A stretch of 64,000 nt of DNA from Acinetobacter junii CIP 64.5 (GTDB taxonomy: Bacteria; Pseudomonadota; Gammaproteobacteria; Pseudomonadales; Moraxellaceae). Position 1 is the first letter of the stretch. Each line of letters opens with the position of its first letter. The DNA is taken from positions 1,877,794 through 1,941,793 of the forward strand of contig NZ_KB849655.1 of assembly GCF_000368765.1 (NCBI RefSeq). Reading direction: 5' to 3'. Shown here piece after piece: positions 62,797 through 64,000 of the stretch. The position numbers were made by a program, and so were the translations under genes. Under the pieces are notes generated by a model that did no database searches, was not told the DNA's origin, and saw only the letters and a list, made by a program, of their open reading frames with translations.

Positions 62797-63918
62797 ATGA
62801 ATAAAACCATCGGTATTTTTGGTGGCGGACAGCTTGGACGCATGATGGCGCAAGCCGCTTTACCACTCAATATTCAATGTAGCTTTTTCGAAGCAGAAAC
62901 AGATTGCCCTGCGGCTATTCTAGGTCCTGTATTTTCAAGTAAAGATCCACAAGCGCTTCAAGCTTTCATCGCAAGTGCTGAAGTATTCAGTCTTGAGTTT
63001 GAAAATACGCCTGTAGCTGATGTGGATGTTCTGACTCAGACCAAAACATTACACCCTCCTCGTCTTGCTTTAGCGACGGCTCAGAACCGTTTAGCTGAAA
63101 AAGGCTTGTTTGATGAGTTAGCTATTCCTGTTGCGCCGTATCGAGCAGTGGATAGCTTGGAAAGTTTAAAGCAAGCTGTTGCTGAATTAGGCTTACCGAT
63201 CGTATTAAAAACCGTAACAGGTGGCTACGATGGTAAAGGTCAGTTCGTATTGCGTTCAGAAGATCAAATTGATACAGCTTGGGCAGAACTTGGGCCTGCA
63301 AAAAGTCTAATCGCTGAAAGTTTTGTGAAATTCAGTCGAGAAGTATCGATTATTGCAGTACGTGGACAAGATGGCGATGTCAAAACGTGGGCATTGGCAG
63401 AAAATCATCATCACAATGGTATCTTGTCACACTCGATTGTTCCTGCGCCAAACAGTACAGATTTACAGCCTGTTGCACAAGATTACATTACCCGTTTATT
63501 GAACCATTTGAATTATGTGGGTGTGCTTACGCTTGAGTTATTCGTAACTGAGCAAGGGCTTTATGCCAATGAAATGGCATGTCGTGTACACAACTCAGGA
63601 CATTGGTCGATTGAAGGTGCGATTTGTTCGCAATTTGAGAATCATATTCGTGCAGTTGCAGGCTTACCACTTGGTGCAACGGATGTTGTTCGTCCAACTG
63701 TGATGGTAAATATCATCGGGCAACATCCTAAATCTGAGGACGTTTTAGCGCTGAAAGGTGCTCATTTACATCTTTATAATAAGTCTGAGCGTGCTGGTCG
63801 TAAGTTAGGACATATCACTTTGATGCCGAATAATTCTGATGAATTAACAGATTTATGCCGTCAATTGGCTCAAATTTTACCTGTGCCTTTAGCTTTGACG
63901 ACTGATATGAATATCTAA
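62797..63918 (+). CDS. purK: N5-carboxyaminoimidazole ribonucleotide synthase
   Basis: PurK makes N5-CAIR from AIR, bicarbonate and ATP, the substrate for PurE. The 373-residue ATP-grasp protein has the N-terminal GIFGGGQLGRMMAQAA, the ATP-grasp segment VLKTVTGGYDGKGQFVL near 140-155 and NEMACRVHNSGHWSIEGA near 260-277. AACGAGG lies upstream of the ATG at 62797. Confidence 0.96.
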   Translation: MNKTIGIFGGGQLGRMMAQAALPLNIQCSFFEAETDCPAAILGPVFSSKDPQALQAFIASAEVFSLEFENTPVADVDVLTQTKTLHPPRLALATAQNRLAEKGLFDELAIPVAPYRAVDSLESLKQAVAELGLPIVLKTVTGGYDGKGQFVLRSEDQIDTAWAELGPAKSLIAESFVKFSREVSIIAVRGQDGDVKTWALAENHHHNGILSHSIVPAPNSTDLQPVAQDYITRLLNHLNYVGVLTLELFVTEQGLYANEMACRVHNSGHWSIEGAICSQFENHIRAVAGLPLGATDVVRPTVMVNIIGQHPKSEDVLALKGAHLHLYNKSERAGRKLGHITLMPNNSDELTDLCRQLAQILPVPLALTTDMNI

Positions 63919-63919
63919 G

Positions 63920-63928
63920 TTATCCACA
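63920..63928 (+). other. Isolated DnaA box
   Basis: A perfect TTATCCACA overlaps the space right after the purK stop, 25 kb from oriC. A single 9-mer can arise by chance. Confidence 0.35.
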
Positions 63929-63936
63929 ATGCAACG

Positions 63937-63963
63937 AAAAGCGATCCTCGGATCGCTTTTTTA
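63937..63963 (+). terminator. purEK terminator
   Basis: Perfect arms AAAAGCGATCC and GGATCGCTTTT with a TC loop are followed by a T-run. Confidence 0.9.
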
Positions 63964-64000
63964 TTGGCTTAATGTTTTTGAATTTAAAAATGTATAAGGA

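Overview
The window is a chromosomal segment of an Acinetobacter-type gammaproteobacterium. The reasons are the AT-rich sequence, the gene order rpmH-rnpA-yidD-yidC on one side of an AT-rich origin and dnaA-dnaN-recF-gyrB on the other, the cytochrome b562 and DedA genes beside gyrB, and a cluster of AdeT-type solute-binding proteins known from Acinetobacter. The species cannot be fixed from the sequence alone. Genes left of about 38.4 kb run mostly leftward and genes just right of it run rightward, as expected around oriC.

Layout. 0-13 kb holds the tail of an IS4-like transposase at the edge, a divergent SDR/LysR pair, a DUF4259 protein, a two-module thioredoxin-like protein, ilvD, fmt-rsmB, the sodium symporter pair metP-metS (metS is only 47 codons), an aldehyde dehydrogenase, an outer-membrane barrel protein and a possible small RNA. 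12.9-13.9 kb carries an ankyrin protein and an unrecognised protein with a HEPN-like R-x5-H motif. 14-19.65 kb is a complete rRNA operon on the minus strand (16S, tRNA-Ile, tRNA-Ala, 23S, 5S) with promoter and terminator. 19.9-22.7 kb has tyrS, anmK and erpA. 22.8-28.7 kb is a tandem array of five AdeT-like paralogues, of which two are frameshifted.

28.8-43.2 kb is the origin region: yheS, dedA, cytochrome b562, gyrB, recF, dnaN, dnaA, oriC with many DnaA boxes, rpmH, rnpA, yidD, yidC and mnmE. Three parS-like palindromes surround the origin. Two copies of one IS5-family element, in opposite orientation and encoding identical transposases, bracket 44.05-49.11 kb (a PilU-like ATPase, a DsbC-like protein, a YeaQ-type membrane protein, hpt, guanine deaminase). 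The left copy sits inside the mnmE terminator.

50-64 kb holds a membrane protein, a YgiC/YgiB-like pair, a TerC/Alx protein under a yybP-ykoY (manganese) riboswitch, a multiply broken ltrA pseudogene, a LysR regulator, a four-gene operon (acyl-CoA dehydrogenase, phosphotransferase, histidine phosphatase, SDR), a hairpin-rich intergenic element, mpl, a DUF486 protein and purE-purK.

Most of the window is core housekeeping. I do not see a complete new multi-gene system. The parts most worth following are the decaying AdeT array, the HEPN-like/ankyrin pair, the orphan terminator suggesting a small RNA, the hairpin cluster at 59.8-60.1 kb, and the solitary PilU-like motor. All family names come from motif and length recognition by eye; no database search was run.
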